Below are positions 16,632 through 25,643 of a DNA stretch of 64,000 nt, one piece after another. This DNA is from Mycobacterium nebraskense. GTDB lineage: Bacteria > Actinomycetota > Actinomycetes > Mycobacteriales > Mycobacteriaceae. A program made the translations under genes and the position numbers. The stretch is taken from contig NZ_LQPH01000164.1 in the NCBI RefSeq assembly GCF_002102255.1, positions 62,001 through 126,000 of the forward strand. The letters are read 5' to 3'. The notes beneath the pieces were generated by a model. The model ran no database searches, was not told where the DNA came from, and saw only the letters and a program-made list of their open reading frames with translations. Each line of letters begins with the position of its first letter. Position 1 is the stretch's first letter.

Positions 16632-17602
16632 CCGTGTGCGCCGGGCCTACCGCTCGTGGGGCGCGGGTGGTGCAGCACACAATCTTGACCCGGGACGGAG
16701 TTGCGCTGGCGGTCTATGACAGCGGTCCGGTGGATGCCGATCGCACAGTGCTGTTGTTGCACGGACTGTGCCAGGGCTCGCAAAGCTGGGATCTTGTCGT
16801 TGAATCGTTGGGGGATCGGTTGGGGCAGGCCACGCGAATAATCCGTTACGATCATCGCGGTCACGGGAATTCGGCCCACGCACCGATCCGGTCTTATCAC
16901 ACCGAGCAGCTCGCCGATGATCTCAGCGACGTCCTGACTGCGATGCGGGTGCGCGGCGAGTTGACTATCGCCGGTCATTCCCTTGGAGGTATGGCCGCGT
17001 TGACGTTTGGCGCCAGGCCTGCGCATCGCCAGCCCGTGCGCCCGCACGGCTTGATCCTGGTAGCCACCGCGGCAGGAGACCTCGGCCACTATGGGCTGGG
17101 CCGTCTGCTCAGGACTCCGGCGCCCGATATTTTGGCTGGCTTGGTCGCCCATACCCCCGCTGGAGCTGTCGAACGCGCGGCTCGCAGCGCGGCACGTCCG
17201 CTGTGCGAACTGGTCGGCCTTTGCCGGGGGTGCGCGCGTGTCGAGCGTGCCGTCCTGTGCGCGATGTGCAGCGCCGCACTGGCCTCGACGTCGCTGAGTA
17301 CCGCGGCGGGATTTCTGCCCGGTCTGCGCGGCTATGACCAGCGCGCCAAACTGGGCAACATTGGTGCGCTGACCACGGTCATCAGCGGGGATGTCGACGT
17401 GCTGACCCCGCCGGCGCATGCGGTGCTGATGGCGGCCGGTATCGCCGGTGCCAGACATCGTCGAGTAGGCAATGCCGGGCACATGCTCCTGCACGAGGCG
17501 CCACGTGAGGTCGCCGACGAGATCGCCGGGGTCGTGGCGATGGGCTCGATCGTGCGTCGTGGCCAAGCTGAAACCGTCGGTGTCCGATCGTTGGCCGGGT
17601 AG
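16628..17602 (+). CDS. Alpha/beta hydrolase (esterase/lipase-like)
   Basis: A 324-aa alpha/beta-hydrolase. The fold is clear: strand and oxyanion motif VLLLHGLCQGSQSW, YDHRGHGNS, nucleophile elbow GHSLGG, acid region ISGDVDVLTPP and catalytic His in VGNAGHMLLHE. The substrate is unknown; relatives hydrolyse esters or lipids. A Cys-rich insertion (CELVGLCRGCARVERAVLCAMC) between the elbow and the acid residue is unusual and might bind metal or form disulfides. No signal peptide is seen, so it should be cytosolic. The next gene begins two bases after the stop. Confidence 0.82.
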   Translation: MTVCAGPTARGARVVQHTILTRDGVALAVYDSGPVDADRTVLLLHGLCQGSQSWDLVVESLGDRLGQATRIIRYDHRGHGNSAHAPIRSYHTEQLADDLSDVLTAMRVRGELTIAGHSLGGMAALTFGARPAHRQPVRPHGLILVATAAGDLGHYGLGRLLRTPAPDILAGLVAHTPAGAVERAARSAARPLCELVGLCRGCARVERAVLCAMCSAALASTSLSTAAGFLPGLRGYDQRAKLGNIGALTTVISGDVDVLTPPAHAVLMAAGIAGARHRRVGNAGHMLLHEAPREVADEIAGVVAMGSIVRRGQAETVGVRSLAG

Positions 17603-17604
17603 CT

Positions 17605-17862
17605 GTGAGCGCTGAGGAGCTGCGCGGGCAGTTAGTTGACGCCCTCGCGACGGCCGCGGGGCCGATGACGACCACTGCGGCCCGCATCGCGGTTACCGAG
17701 CACCGTGGCCAACTTGGGCGCCGAGCGGTGGTCGCCGAGGAGGTTTACCGGGCATTGCTCACCCTGCAACGACGCGGGGTGGTGCGTAGAGTGCACGGTC
17801 AGCCGGGCCGCCTGGCGCACTGGGCATTGGCGCACAGCGACGAGCCGGCGGGTTGCCGATGA
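17605..17862 (+). CDS. Small winged-helix-like protein
   Basis: An 85-aa basic protein with a helix-rich first half and a likely wing (VYRALLTLQRRGVVRRVHG, then LAHWAL), typical of winged helix-turn-helix DNA-binding domains. It starts with GTG two bases after the hydrolase stop and overlaps the next gene by four bases (ATGA). It may be a local regulator; no target site could be identified. Confidence 0.6.
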   Translation: MSAEELRGQLVDALATAAGPMTTTAARIAVTEHRGQLGRRAVVAEEVYRALLTLQRRGVVRRVHGQPGRLAHWALAHSDEPAGCR

Positions 17863-18248
17863 GCGCGTACTACCAGGGGCCCGTTGGGCACTCAACGCAC
17901 TCGAAAACCGGTGGGAAAGCAGCATTTTTGGCCTGCCTATTGGCCGGAGAAGCCGCGACCTGTCTGGGACTGTTAGCGAGCTTCGATTATGTGGCGCAGG
18001 TGGAAAACCGCGTCATGACCTGGCCGGCGCATCACGGCGAATGTTGCTCGCACAACACGTCACTGCCGCCCCGATCCGACGCGAGGGTTATCGCGCGGCT
18101 CCCGGGCGTAGCTGCTGGCGCCGACGGTACCGAACTGGCTGGGCGTTGCACGGACTCGGCACGAGCGAATGCCTCTTCTTGCGAGCCGGTTTCGAGTGCT
18201 GGTAGTGCCCGCAACGACGAATTAGCCCAGAAGGAACCCCAGCGGTGA
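17859..18248 (+). CDS. Hypothetical protein, one hydrophobic segment
   Basis: A 129-aa protein of no recognised family. One hydrophobic stretch (AAFLACLLAGEAATCLGLLA) near residues 23-42 could be a membrane helix or uncleaved signal; the rest is polar, Ser/Ala-rich and contains five Cys. Four-base overlaps with the genes on both sides (ATGA and GTGA) are the main support that this frame is translated. Confidence 0.5.
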   Translation: MSAYYQGPVGHSTHSKTGGKAAFLACLLAGEAATCLGLLASFDYVAQVENRVMTWPAHHGECCSHNTSLPPRSDARVIARLPGVAAGADGTELAGRCTDSARANASSCEPVSSAGSARNDELAQKEPQR

Positions 18249-18763
18249 GTGCCTCGATCAGTGCTCCCAGCCACCGCAGCTGGCTTCACCAACTGCTCAG
18301 TGGCAGACCGCATCAAGAAGTGGCGACTGAGCGCGGCGGAATATACTTGCGGCGCTGGTTCTTAGTGCCCCATAACCGGTTTGTGAACATCTATCTGCAC
18401 AAGTTCGTCGGTTCTGATGATCCACCGGCGCTGCATAACCATCCATGGTGGTTTGCCAGCGTGCTGCTGTCTGGAAAGTATTGCGAGGTGACAGAACGGG
18501 ATTCGCGGTGGCGGCGAGCGGGCCGACTAGTCTTTCGGCCCGCCAGGCACCGGCATCGCGTCGAGCTGGCTCGCGACGACAGCGGCCGTGAACAACCCTG
18601 TCTGAGCGTGGTGGTCACCGGGCCACACCGGCAGGCCTGGGGTTTCTTTTGCCCGCGCCGTAACGGCGAATGGCAGTTCATCCCTTGGCGGAACTTCTCC
18701 GGCGGTGGGTGCGGCGAATCTGAACGCGACACGCCCGAGCGTAACTCGTACCCGACACGGTAG
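18245..18763 (+). CDS. Cupin-like protein
   Basis: A 172-aa protein with a cupin-like beta-barrel pattern. LHNHPWWFASVLLSGKYCEV carries the first His pair and glycine turn; RLVFRPARHRHRVEL carries later His residues that could complete a metal site; aromatic-rich strands (WGFFCPR, WQFIPWRNF) follow. Such single-domain cupins occur in phage and plasmid genomes with no set function. It overlaps the preceding gene by four bases (GTGA). The function is not known; metal binding is inferred from the His pattern. Confidence 0.6.
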   Translation: MSASISAPSHRSWLHQLLSGRPHQEVATERGGIYLRRWFLVPHNRFVNIYLHKFVGSDDPPALHNHPWWFASVLLSGKYCEVTERDSRWRRAGRLVFRPARHRHRVELARDDSGREQPCLSVVVTGPHRQAWGFFCPRRNGEWQFIPWRNFSGGGCGESERDTPERNSYPTR

Positions 18764-18788
18764 TTCTGATAGTCAAGGAGATTCGCTG

Positions 18789-18959
18789 GTGGGTAGCACG
18801 AGTGCTCCGTGTGTCGGGCAGCGAGCCGCGGTGGTTGTCGATCTCGACAACCACGCGGCAACTGCAGATCCGGCAGCGGGAACCGACTGCCGTTGCGGCA
18901 CTCCCGCCGAGTTTGAGGCAACCGAGGGTCACCACGGCTACAGGGGGCCGGGATGTTGA
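18789..18959 (+). CDS. Possible small protein before the coupling-protein operon
   Basis: A 56-aa frame with start GTG and an AAGGAG ribosome site eight bases upstream; it overlaps the next gene by seven bases. It contains a Cys cluster (CRCG) and an acidic stretch but no recognised family. Support is the ribosome site and tight spacing only. Confidence 0.35.
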   Translation: MGSTSAPCVGQRAAVVVDLDNHAATADPAAGTDCRCGTPAEFEATEGHHGYRGPGC

Positions 18960-19309
18960 TCGGTGGGCTTGTCTGTTCGTTCGTCATTGGTTTGGGCTAC
19001 GCGGCGTGGGAAGACACCGCGGCCGGGCGAAGGTATGGGCGGCACGTCAGGCTCGTTTTCAGCGTCGTGACGTTGGCTGGGGGGATCGTGATGGTCGCTG
19101 CGCTAGCCGTGATGGTGAGTTGCCTGGTGTTGGGATATGGGCGAGCCCCTTTGGCGGGCAGTGGGTTTGGACAAGAGGTTGCCAGGATGGCTGCCGACGG
19201 CGTGGCGGCGGCCGTGTCGCTGATGATGATCAGCTGCATCAGAAGATTCAGGCGTTACGTGCGTGCGACGAACGTGGGAGCCAACGTCGCAGGCCGGGTG
19301 AACAACTAA
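18953..19309 (+). CDS. Small membrane protein upstream of the coupling protein
   Basis: A 118-aa protein with about three hydrophobic segments: residues 1-18 (MLIGGLVCSFVIGLGYAA), about 28-62 (VFSVVTLAGGIVMVAALAVMV) and about 83-93 (GVAAAVSLMMISC), with a basic C terminus. The family is not recognised. It ends 25 bases before the coupling protein, which lacks transmembrane helices of its own, so this protein could be its membrane anchor; that is inference from position and topology. Confidence 0.6.
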   Translation: MLIGGLVCSFVIGLGYAAWEDTAAGRRYGRHVRLVFSVVTLAGGIVMVAALAVMVSCLVLGYGRAPLAGSGFGQEVARMAADGVAAAVSLMMISCIRRFRRYVRATNVGANVAGRVNN

Positions 19310-19334
19310 CTGACGAGTTTTTGGGAGGACGTCG

Positions 19335-20789
19335 ATGATCACAGAACCATACGTGCGCCCGCAGACACCGTATTGCGGTTTTATGCGGCGGTTCGTCAAC
19401 GGCCGCGAAATGCTTTATGTGCCACGGACAGCGGCTCATTGCTTGATCAGCGCCCCGACCGAGTCGGGCAAGTCGCGTCGCCTGCTAGCTCCGGCGAGCA
19501 CGTTATGGGGCGGGCCTGTTGTGCAGGTGTCGTCTAAGGACGACGTCATGCAGAACACGATGGAGCGGCGGTTCGGGCCGAAGGGGTTGATCGATTTCCG
19601 GCCGGTCGTCAGGCCGGTCTACCCGGACGGTGTCGAGGCGATGGCTTATGACCCGACCACGACGATCGATACACCGTTGCAGGCGTTGACGATTGCCGAG
19701 ACCATCATGCAGATGGCGACGGTGGGTATGGGTTCTGGGGCTGACCAGGTTTCCGACGGTGGTGTGTGGGAGTCGCAGGCAGCGGGCCCGCTGGCGGCGT
19801 TTCTTTATGCAGCCTCCCCGCAGGGCAATCGTCAAGGGATGGAATGGGTTCTGAGGGCTGTCGACAACCTCGATACCACACCGGAGGGCGCCAGCCAGCC
19901 TGGTTGGCTGCAGGCAGCTGCTATCTGCAGCCGCTACGAAGTGCTGGCGATCGGCATGACCCGCATCTTGGGAATGGAGCCGCGGCAGCGGGACTCGGTC
20001 GCGATCACTATGCGTAAAGCGATTACCCCGTGGCTGCGCACGGCGTTGATGGCGGCCGGCACAACAGATCTGACGAAAGTGTTCGATCCGTCGTTTCTGG
20101 ACCAGCCGAACGCCACATTGTTCGTGCTGGCGCCCGCCGATGGCACTGTGGCGGGTGCTGCGGTTACCCTGATTGACTCGTTGGTGCGGCGCTGGCGGGA
20201 GAAGACGTCGCAGCGAGAGCAGATGCATCGGTTGTTGCTGGCGATCGACGAGCTGCCCAACACCGCACCGCTTCCGGGTCTGCGGCGCATCGTGGGGGAG
20301 GGCCGTGGGCTGGGCATCAATCTGCTGGCCGTGGTACAAGACTCGTGCCAGAATGACACCGTCTATGGGCCGACGTATGCCCAGGAGCTGCGAGCAATCT
20401 TTCCCGCCAACATCATCATGTATGGCGCGCACGAGGAACTGTTGATGAATCGGACCGAGGACTGGTCCGGGCTGACCTTTCGCCGCACCGAAAGCTACGG
20501 GCAGGCCGACGGGCATAAAGGGCTTAACACTGATTTCGGGCCGTCGCTGAAGTGGCAGGAATTACTTCCCCCTGACGCTGAGCACGCCCGCCTGTTGATC
20601 CGCGGTGGCCTGGGCCATTGCGTGGAAATTCCCGATTGGACCCGTTTCAAGGCCCACTACGACCAGGCCTGCGCCGCGCTGCTGGCTCGCGCCGGCAAGA
20701 CGTCACGTCACCCAGGCGCCGGGGCCGCGCCACCCGAAGGTGTTGCGGCGCAGGGATTGCGGTGGCTTACCCGGATGATCGGGCGGTAA
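19335..20789 (+). CDS. Type IV coupling protein (VirD4/TraG-like ATPase)
   Basis: A 484-aa VirD4/TraG-family ATPase that would bring the relaxase-DNA complex to the transfer channel. Walker A is ISAPTESGKSR (K46), Walker B is LLLAIDELPN (D305, E306), and LAVVQD and RTEDWSGLTF resemble further conserved T4CP regions. The N-terminal transmembrane helices of classic VirD4 are absent: the P-loop begins about 40 residues from the start, and the preceding gene encodes a small membrane protein. GGGAGG lies upstream of the ATG. The lipoprotein gene starts five bases after the stop, so the two are probably co-transcribed. Confidence 0.88.
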   Translation: MITEPYVRPQTPYCGFMRRFVNGREMLYVPRTAAHCLISAPTESGKSRRLLAPASTLWGGPVVQVSSKDDVMQNTMERRFGPKGLIDFRPVVRPVYPDGVEAMAYDPTTTIDTPLQALTIAETIMQMATVGMGSGADQVSDGGVWESQAAGPLAAFLYAASPQGNRQGMEWVLRAVDNLDTTPEGASQPGWLQAAAICSRYEVLAIGMTRILGMEPRQRDSVAITMRKAITPWLRTALMAAGTTDLTKVFDPSFLDQPNATLFVLAPADGTVAGAAVTLIDSLVRRWREKTSQREQMHRLLLAIDELPNTAPLPGLRRIVGEGRGLGINLLAVVQDSCQNDTVYGPTYAQELRAIFPANIIMYGAHEELLMNRTEDWSGLTFRRTESYGQADGHKGLNTDFGPSLKWQELLPPDAEHARLLIRGGLGHCVEIPDWTRFKAHYDQACAALLARAGKTSRHPGAGAAPPEGVAAQGLRWLTRMIGR

Positions 20790-20794
20790 GGGCT

Positions 20795-21868
20795 GTGGCG
20801 CCGCCGGCCGACCGGACAGCACGGCCCCGCCAAATCCGGCTGGGTGTCGCGGCACTGGCCCTGGCTACGGCCACCACACTTACTGGTTGTGGCGGGCTGC
20901 CGGCGGGGGCCGCACACGGCCGTGCCGGCAACACGATGCCCGCCGACGGGCAGTACAGCCTGATCCAGGAGCCCCAAGACACCTACGCCCCGATCACAGC
21001 GCTGATTGACAGCGCGGCGAAGTCCGTGCGGATGACGATGTATCTGCTGGCTGACCCGGCGATCGAGAAGGCGCTGATCGACGCTCATCGACAGCGGGGT
21101 GTGGCCACGACCGTAGTACTCGACCGCGCTTTCCACGGCCAGCGCGCCAATCAGGCCGCCTACGACGCGCTGCGGGCGGGCGGAGTCAACGTGGCCCGGG
21201 CTCCGGCGGGAACCATCGTGCACGAGAAGGCCTTGGTGATCGACGACAAGACCGCGGTGGTCAGCACCGGCAATCTCGATGCGCACTATTACGCCACCGC
21301 TCGGGATGCGGCTGTCGTCACCACCGTGCCTACACAGGTAGCCGCCATTGCCGCGACGATTGACGCAGACTATGCGCAGGCGGCCGCGGGGCAGTTGTCG
21401 CGAGCGGTCGACGCTGCTGGTCTCGTGTGGTCACCAGCGGCGCGGGCGGTGTTCGTGCGCGCTATCAGCGGTGCGCGCCGCTCTGTTGACATCACCACTG
21501 AGGAGTTCAAGGATCGGGCGGCCGCGGCGGCGGTTAGCCAGGCCGCGCGGCGTGGTGTCGCGTGCCGGATCGTCCTCAACGCTGATGCCGCAGCCACGGC
21601 GGCGGTCAGCGACGTCGAACACGCGGGCTGCGTCGTGCATACTTTTGCGACAAAGCCGGGCGGGTTGTACGTGCACGAGAAAGCCCTTGTCATCGATGGG
21701 TTTTCGGTGCTGATCGGCAGCCACAACCTGTCGACGATGAGCCTTACTGAGAACCGGGAGCTGTCGCTGCGAATCGATGCCGGCGACGCGCCGAACGTGG
21801 TCGCTGCGGTGCGGGCGCAGTTCGACGCGGATTTCGCCGCAGGATCGGCGCCGACGGGTGGCCCGTGA
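20795..21868 (+). CDS. Phospholipase D-family lipoprotein with two HKD motifs
   Basis: A 357-aa PLD-superfamily protein. Two HxKxxxxD motifs, each HEKALVID, followed by GSHNL or GNLDAHYY, form the two halves of the active site. The family includes nucleases and lipid-cleaving enzymes, and sequence alone does not tell which this is. The N terminus has a signal peptide with lipobox LTGC (LGVAALALATATTLTGCGG), so the protein should be exported and lipid-anchored. Start GTG 20795 lies five bases after the coupling-protein stop; longer in-frame starts would add an unlikely Arg-rich leader. Placement in the T4SS block suggests a role in transfer or at the cell surface. Confidence 0.82.
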   Translation: MAPPADRTARPRQIRLGVAALALATATTLTGCGGLPAGAAHGRAGNTMPADGQYSLIQEPQDTYAPITALIDSAAKSVRMTMYLLADPAIEKALIDAHRQRGVATTVVLDRAFHGQRANQAAYDALRAGGVNVARAPAGTIVHEKALVIDDKTAVVSTGNLDAHYYATARDAAVVTTVPTQVAAIAATIDADYAQAAAGQLSRAVDAAGLVWSPAARAVFVRAISGARRSVDITTEEFKDRAAAAAVSQAARRGVACRIVLNADAAATAAVSDVEHAGCVVHTFATKPGGLYVHEKALVIDGFSVLIGSHNLSTMSLTENRELSLRIDAGDAPNVVAAVRAQFDADFAAGSAPTGGP

Positions 21869-21963
21869 CGGTGCGCAGAACGGGCAGAATGCTCAGATGT
21901 GCATCGTGGAGCTCAGTGTGGGCATCGGGGGCGCCGGCGCGACGGTGAGCCGGCGGTTGGGTG

Positions 21964-24717
21964 ATGGCTGACCAGGGTGGACGCCGTCCGCGGCGCCTAC
22001 GTCTGCGCCGTTATCAGCGGGCCGCGGTTGATGTCGTGGACGCACGCCAGGAACGGGCGCTGATTGTGGCGGCCTGCGGCACCGGCAAGACGTTGATGGC
22101 CGTGCACGCCGTGGCCAAGCTGCTCGATGGCCGGCCCGGCGCAGTGCTGGTGACGTTCCCGACGCTGGGGTTGCTCGAACAAACCTATCGGACTTGGCAA
22201 CAGCAAGCCCGGTTTGACTTCGCCGCGCTGGGTGTGTGTTCAGCGCACCTGCGGGACACCGAAGACATCCACAGCGACGAACTGTCTATCGCGAGCACGA
22301 CATCACCACAACGGGTGGCTGCGTGGCGGGCCGGGCTAACGGGTGTGGGTGTCGCGTTCTGCACCTACCAGTCGTTGGCGGTGATCGCCGCTGCCCACAC
22401 CGAGCATGGTATGGAGCCGTGGTCGGTTGCGGTGTTCGATGAGGCGCATCGGACCGCGGGCCTGCAGGGGAAACCCTTTGCCGCGGCGCTGGATTCGCGG
22501 AAGATCCCGTCGCAGCATCGCCTGTTCTACACGGCAACCCCGAAGGTCCACAGCGGACCACGCACGCGGGCCGGCAAGCCGCGACGGCGCACGGTGGCGT
22601 CAATGGACGATGCCGACCTTTACGGCCCGCAGGTGTTCACCCTGCCGGCGCGCGACGCGATCGAGCAGGGCATCCTGTCGCCGTTCAAGGTCGCGGTGAT
22701 TGCCGTGTCGGACAGTGCGGTCGCGGCCGCGCTCAAAGACTTGCGGCTCGTTAGCCTGGCCGCCGGCGACGACAGCGTGGCGCGCGCCGATCATGTGGCG
22801 GCTGCGATCGCTTTGACCCAGGCCGCGGCGGACTACCAATTGTCCAGTGTGCTGGCGTTTCACAACACGATCGCGGCCAGCGCAGAGTTTGCGACCACCT
22901 TCGCGCGCGTTCACACGCTACTGACCGCGCAAGGTTTGAACCCCGACGGGAGAGCGGCGGCGATCAGGCACATCGACGGCACCACCACGCTGCGCGATCG
23001 ACTTGCCGCCACGCAAACACTGGCAGTGCCCGGCGTCGACCAGTGGAACGTCGTCACCAACGCGCGGTGTCTGACCGAAGGGATCAACATTCCCGCCCTG
23101 GATGCGGTTTTCTTCGCCGAACCCAGAGCGTCGGAGGTTGACGTGGCCCAGGCGGTCGGGCGCGCTATCCGCAAGAACCCTCACCACGATCGGCCTGCAC
23201 TGATCGTGCTGGCGGTGACCGTCGATGATAGCCAGGACGCGGAAACGGTGATCGATGTCAGCGAATTTCGCCGCACGCGCCAGGTCCTCAAGGCGCTGCA
23301 AAGCCATGACCCCAGTTTGAGTCGAGACCTGGCTGCGGTCCGCGAACAGCTGGCCGACCCCGATCTTGGCGAGCAGGAGGACATCAAAAGCGACATCCTC
23401 GATATCCATGTGCCTACCACGCTTTCACGACGAATGATCAAGCAGTTTTTCCAGGCGTTTAGCATTCACACTGTCGATGCCTTGACGCGCCAGTGGGAGG
23501 AAAACTATTGCAGCCTAAAGCGATTCGCCAACCAGCACGGGCACTGTAACATAGCGAGGAAAGATCGCAGCGAAACCGGCAGCGCGCTGGGAACGTGGAT
23601 TCAGCATCAGCGTGGCCTGTATGCGCGCGGTCGGCTGCTGGCCGAACGGATCGAACGACTCGAAGCGCTGCCGGGTTGGTCGTGGAACCTCACCGAGGCC
23701 CGTTGGGAACAGAATTTCGCTGCGCTGCAACAGTTCGCCGCCAAACACGGGCATCCCTTCCCGCCGTTCAGCTATCGCAGCGCTGAGGGGTTGCGGTTGG
23801 CGGCGTGGATCAGCAATCAGCGGCGGACTCTGCGCAAAGATCCGTTGTCGATGAAGCGCCGCGCACGGTTTGAAACTCTTCCGGGCTGGACGTGGACGCG
23901 CACAGATACCCGATGGGAAGACGCGTTCAATGAGCTCGCCGAACACATCGATCGCACCGGCGAGCTTTGTGTTCGGCCGCGTACCGCCTTAGCGAACTGG
24001 ATGCAAAGGCAGCGGTCGCTGTATCACAGGGGCGATCTTGATGCCATGCGAGCGCGGCGCCTCGCGGCGCTGCCTGGCTGGACGTGGAATCCGCTCGACA
24101 CCGGCTGGGACGACAACTTCGCCGCCCTGCGCGACTACGCGGCGCGCACGGGTCGGGCCCGACCTCCGCAGTCCTACACGACCGACTCCGGGTTTCAACT
24201 GGGACGTTGGGTGTCTGATCAGCGGCGCCGGCGGGGCAAGTTGACCGAGGAGCGGCGCAAGCAGCTCGATGCGTTGCCGGGGTGGACGTGGAACGCTAGC
24301 GAGGCGCAGTGGGAGGAGTTCATCACCGCGCTGCGGGCCTTCGCCGCCGAGCACGACCACGCCTACCCGCCGCGGGACCCGACACGTCCCGAACTGGTCA
24401 AGCTGAATCAATCCGTGGTCAGTGTGCGCAGGCCAGCCCGGCGTAACCGGCTCAGCGTTGAGCAACGCCGGCAGCTGGAGGAGTTACCGGGCTGGTCATG
24501 GGAATACCGCCAGAAATCGACGTGGGAGACCAGCTTCGCTGCACTGGTGGCGTATGCGGCACAACATGGGCACGCCACACCACCCAAGGACTACTGCACC
24601 CCTGACGGGATCGCTCTGGGGCTGTGGGTCCACGAAATGCGCCAACCTTCGCGGCGGCGCAAGCTCGGCGCCCGCCAGTCCGCACGCTTGGAAGCCTTAC
24701 CCGGATGGACGTGGTAG
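21964..24717 (+). CDS. Superfamily II helicase with six helicase-associated repeats
   Basis: A 917-aa DEAD/DEAH-type helicase. The core carries Walker A CGTGKT (K42), DEAH (D159-H162), YTATPK (motif III) and QAVGRAIRK (motif VI). From about residue 500 to the end there are six helicase-associated (HA) repeats of roughly 70 residues, each closing with LPGW(T/S)W; such repeats are thought to bind nucleic acid. The last repeat ends at the stop codon. Related helicases occur on actinobacterial plasmids and phages, with no settled role. GTG 21961 directly precedes ATG 21964, so either may be used. It is transcribed in line with the T4SS genes. Confidence 0.85.
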   Translation: MADQGGRRPRRLRLRRYQRAAVDVVDARQERALIVAACGTGKTLMAVHAVAKLLDGRPGAVLVTFPTLGLLEQTYRTWQQQARFDFAALGVCSAHLRDTEDIHSDELSIASTTSPQRVAAWRAGLTGVGVAFCTYQSLAVIAAAHTEHGMEPWSVAVFDEAHRTAGLQGKPFAAALDSRKIPSQHRLFYTATPKVHSGPRTRAGKPRRRTVASMDDADLYGPQVFTLPARDAIEQGILSPFKVAVIAVSDSAVAAALKDLRLVSLAAGDDSVARADHVAAAIALTQAAADYQLSSVLAFHNTIAASAEFATTFARVHTLLTAQGLNPDGRAAAIRHIDGTTTLRDRLAATQTLAVPGVDQWNVVTNARCLTEGINIPALDAVFFAEPRASEVDVAQAVGRAIRKNPHHDRPALIVLAVTVDDSQDAETVIDVSEFRRTRQVLKALQSHDPSLSRDLAAVREQLADPDLGEQEDIKSDILDIHVPTTLSRRMIKQFFQAFSIHTVDALTRQWEENYCSLKRFANQHGHCNIARKDRSETGSALGTWIQHQRGLYARGRLLAERIERLEALPGWSWNLTEARWEQNFAALQQFAAKHGHPFPPFSYRSAEGLRLAAWISNQRRTLRKDPLSMKRRARFETLPGWTWTRTDTRWEDAFNELAEHIDRTGELCVRPRTALANWMQRQRSLYHRGDLDAMRARRLAALPGWTWNPLDTGWDDNFAALRDYAARTGRARPPQSYTTDSGFQLGRWVSDQRRRRGKLTEERRKQLDALPGWTWNASEAQWEEFITALRAFAAEHDHAYPPRDPTRPELVKLNQSVVSVRRPARRNRLSVEQRRQLEELPGWSWEYRQKSTWETSFAALVAYAAQHGHATPPKDYCTPDGIALGLWVHEMRQPSRRRKLGARQSARLEALPGWTW

Positions 24718-24724
24718 CGCGCGC

Positions 24725-25537
24725 TTAGTGCAGTTGCGATGGTGAGGACCAGGCGGGTGAGGACACGGTGTGCTCGACGGCGTCTTTGATCCCGACGCCC
24801 ACAGCGCCGATCATCCATGCGGTCCCGATCGCGCAGACCGCCGCGGTGGCGCGGACCAGGTGCAGTGACTGCAGCGACTGTGTGATCTGTGTCAGCGGGG
24901 TCATGTCGACCGGCGGGTGCGGGTCGTCGGTGTCGAACACCGGCGGCGCGGTCAAGTCGTCAGGGCCCATGGGGATGGTCAGGTCGACCGGCAGCGGCGC
25001 CGGAGTGAGGGGCCACCAGCTTGCCGAGCCGTCAATGGCTAACCAGCCGTTGAGGATTCCGTAGATGCTGGCCGCGGCGAAGGTGGCCGGGATTTGGGCC
25101 AGCACGTAGGGCGGCGCGATGGTGCCGATCAGGCTGTCATCTGGGCTGTAGAGCAGTGCGGTCAAGGTACCGATCCCGGCGGCGGCCGCGAACAGGGCCG
25201 GGATCGGGTAGGCCCGTAACCGGCCTGGAATGAACTGCACGAGGTACTCGTAAAGCAGCCGCCCGGCGAGCCAGCCGACGGGGGCAAGCAGCGCGCAGAG
25301 CCCGACGACGATGCGCTCCACGATGATGTCCACCGTCGACCCGTTACGCGCCCAATGCGGATGAATCACGTTGTCGTCGTAGGGATTTGGGCGCGCTGCG
25401 GCGGACATGCGGACCCGCTTGCGGATCTGGCGGTTGAGCAGCTCTGCGCGACGCTTCTGCATGTTCCAGATGCCGGCGTGCTCGGCGATCCATTCGCGGC
25501 GCAGTTCGTCGTACCGATCAGGCGTTATGTGACGCAT
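24725..25537 (-). CDS. Integral membrane protein of the T4SS block
   Basis: A 270-aa protein on the opposite strand to its neighbours. The N-terminal 60 residues are highly basic and helical (WNMQKRRAELLNRQIRKRVR). Then come about four hydrophobic segments, a Pro/Asp-rich loop with possible extracytoplasmic exposure, and a final helix (ATAAVCAIGTAWMIGAVGVG). No family is recognised. Its end is seven bases from the helicase end (convergent). Location inside the transfer block suggests a conserved plasmid transfer or exclusion function, which is a guess. Confidence 0.65.
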   Translation of the reverse strand: MRHITPDRYDELRREWIAEHAGIWNMQKRRAELLNRQIRKRVRMSAAARPNPYDDNVIHPHWARNGSTVDIIVERIVVGLCALLAPVGWLAGRLLYEYLVQFIPGRLRAYPIPALFAAAAGIGTLTALLYSPDDSLIGTIAPPYVLAQIPATFAAASIYGILNGWLAIDGSASWWPLTPAPLPVDLTIPMGPDDLTAPPVFDTDDPHPPVDMTPLTQITQSLQSLHLVRATAAVCAIGTAWMIGAVGVGIKDAVEHTVSSPAWSSPSQLH

Positions 25538-25643
25538 CAGTGTTCACCTGTTGTTGTTTGTGCTTTCCTGTGCCATGATCAACACCCATAGAGGTGAGAG
25601 TAACTGCTGTTGACCGCATTGTCTCTAGGCAGTTGAGGAAGGG

